NCBI GenBank assembly: GCA_964022365.1
Contig: CAXHZN010000022.1
Location: 1-7,512, forward strand
DNA length: 7,512 nt
Origin: CAJXJP01 sp964022365
Lineage (GTDB): Bacteria > Patescibacteriota > Gracilibacteria > BD1-5 > UBA6164
Reading direction: 5' to 3'
A model generated the notes under the pieces. The model did no database searches. It was not told the origin of the DNA and worked only from the letters and a program-made list of their open reading frames with translations. The position numbers were made by a program, and so were the translations under genes. Shown here piece after piece: positions 5,904 through 7,512 of this stretch (positions are counted from its first letter, which is position 1; every line of letters begins with the position of its first letter).

Positions 5904-6794
5904 ATGATAGAATGTAAAAATATTTCAAAAACATTTTGAAAAAAATATGCACTAAAAAATATAAATGCAAAAATTGAATCTGGGAAAATAACATGAATAA
6001 TTTGAGAAAATGGTGCAGGGAAATCTACACTTATGAAAATACTTGCAACAAGTATTATAGATTATCAAGGTGAAATTAACATCGACAATAAAATATTATC
6101 TCAAGATATTTCATATTTCAGAAATACAATTTGATATATGCCGGATCAATATTGACTCTATGATGACATGAATGTATGAGAATATCTTCACTTTATCTCT
6201 CAATTAAATAATAATTATTTGGAAGATTTCCAAATACTCGAAATATTAGAAAAAGTAGAACTCTGAGATAATTTTTATAAAAATATAAATGAACTTTCTC
6301 GTGGGATGACTCAAAGAGTTCTTCTCGCGCAAGCACTTATAAATAATCCAAAAATATTAATATTAGATGAACCTGCTTCTTGACTTGATCCAAGACTTAG
6401 AGTGGTTTTAAATAATATTTTACTCGATTGTAAAAATAAATGAGTAACAGTAATTATCTCATCTCATATTTTAAGCGAGTTAGAAAATTTGATTGATAAT
6501 ATTCTAATTATTCATCAATGAGAAATTACATTTAATGATGAGATAATTAATTTATATAAAGATAATTCTTCACCGATCTTTATACATACAAATGATAATA
6601 AAAAGACTCAAATTTTATTACAACAAAATTATAAAAATATAGAGATAAAAGAAGTAGAAAATTGACTTTTACTCTTAAATACACACAACTCAAAGGAAAT
6701 AATTGAATTTATATTTCAAAATAATATTTCGCTCCTAGATTTTCATAATGAATATAAAAATATTCAGTCAGCCTATATATCTTTAACACAATAA
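5904..6794 (+). CDS. ABC transporter ATP-binding protein (ABC-2 exporter type)
   Basis: Cytoplasmic ATPase that powers the adjacent membrane permease. The 296-aa product has every ABC motif in order: Walker A GENGAGKST (34-42, Lys40), Q-loop at Gln82 (YMPDQYGLYDDM), signature LSRGM (131-135), Walker B ILILDEP (151-157, Glu156), D-loop SGLD (159-162), and switch His188 (SSHIL). The LSRGM form of the signature and the DEPASGLDP motif are typical of ABC-2/CcmA-like exporters. Residues about 215-296 form the C-terminal extension usual for that group. Eleven of 16 glycines are TGA, including the first Gly of Walker A and the D-loop Gly, so the protein cannot work unless UGA is Gly. It starts 1 nt after the upstream stop (TAATATG), indicating translational coupling, and the permease follows after 6 nt. 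Confidence 0.96.
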
Positions 6795-6800
6795 AAGAAC

Positions 6801-7512
6801 ATGAAAAATCCTATTATTTTAAAAGATATTCTCATTTGATTTAATTCTTTGATAGGGAAGATAACGCTCATTGTATTTGTTTGAATTTTAAGTTATTTAT
6901 TTATCACATATCAACTCGATGTAATAGATTCTCTTAAAGATAATTCTCGCAGTTTTCTCCACTGAAAAGAATTAATACAAGGATGATTAATTATTTCTCT
7001 ATTATTATTTATTTGTATATGATTTTTTAGATGAATATATTCTATCACCAGTGAAAATTCTCAAAAAACATTTGAATTAATAAAAGTTTCGTCAATAAGT
7101 GATACAAAATATATACTATGAAAATGGATTTCTCACAGCTTGTATTTATCAATATTTTTGATTTCCACACTTATATTTAGCTGAGTAAGTTTATTTTTAT
7201 GATGAGTGACTCTCGAAAATATTCTTGTAAGTTATCTTATAATACTCTCAGTAATCATTTATGTAGTTATTGCGTGAATATACATCTGAACGATTACAAA
7301 AACTTCTCGATTTTGATATATTTTATGAACGGCATTATTTATAATATTTTTAATAATAAATTGATTTTTATTCAGTTCAAGTATTGGTTATATAACAGGT
7401 TTTGATAATTTAGCTCATTTTAATACATTATTTTGTGAAACATTATTTTTTATTTCGGGGATTTCTTTGGTATTATTTATTTTAAGTATTCAAGAAATAA
7501 AAAATAGCAGAA
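6801..7512 (+). CDS. ABC-2 type permease (3' end cut by window)
   Basis: Membrane subunit of the exporter. It has 237 codons from ATG 6801 to the window edge, open only with TGA as Gly (15 of 20 glycines, including a TGATGA pair at residues 134-135). Hydrophobic segments lie at about 21-38, 62-80, 112-135, 141-163, 173-192 and 213-230, the six-helix pattern of ABC-2 permeases. The loop after the second helix, SENSQKTFELIKVSS then ILGKW (84-109), matches the family's E-x-x-x-x-T-x-E-L-L...G-K-x coupling region. The gene begins 6 nt after the ATPase stop, with only a weak AAAAGA purine stretch before it. Few residues are likely missing if it ends after the sixth helix, but further domains or genes may follow beyond the window. 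Confidence 0.9.

Overview
This is an AT-rich bacterial window in which UGA must be read as glycine (genetic code 25), the code used by the candidate-phyla-radiation lineages Absconditabacteria (SR1) and Gracilibacteria (BD1-5). The proof is internal. Five genes make full-length, family-typical proteins only if in-frame TGA is Gly, and these TGAs fall on invariant glycines: the first Gly of the ABC Walker A motif, the SGLD D-loop Gly, the Gly-rich MscS pore helix and the TrhO D-G-G motif. TAA and TAG are the only stops used by the recognisable genes. Under the standard code trhO would be cut short and mscS and the ABC genes would vanish into fragments.

Layout from left to right. On the minus strand, 1-1138 is a nearly complete MscS-family mechanosensitive channel. 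Upstream of it, 1144-1413 (minus) is a small two-helix membrane protein gene with the only strong Shine-Dalgarno in the window; its single UGA codon lies in the loop of its own transcription terminator. Divergent from it, 1608-2693 (plus) encodes TrhO, the tRNA U34 hydroxylase, followed by an intrinsic terminator.

From 2694 to 3555 there is no convincing protein gene. It instead holds three successive promoter-RNA-terminator cassettes, about 120, 430 and 120 nt long. Each has a TTGAC(A/T) -35, a 16-nt spacer, a TATAAA -10 and a GC-rich hairpin plus U-tract. I recognise none of these RNAs as a known family. Next come ndk (3619-4065, nucleoside diphosphate kinase) and its terminator.

The right half (4190 to the window end) is an operon-like run of three genes: a 570-aa exported membrane-anchored protein of unknown family, an ABC-type ATPase starting 1 nt after it, and an ABC-2-type permease starting 6 nt after that and cut by the window end. 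Together they look like an ABC exporter or cell-envelope transporter with a dedicated large extracytoplasmic subunit.

UGA use as Gly varies strongly by gene: 0 of 12 glycines in ndk, 4 of 25 in trhO, 18 of 29 in mscS, and about 70-75% in the ABC operon. This suggests selection against UGA in highly expressed genes, or a different history for the operon. All functional calls are from reading motifs by eye; no database search was possible.
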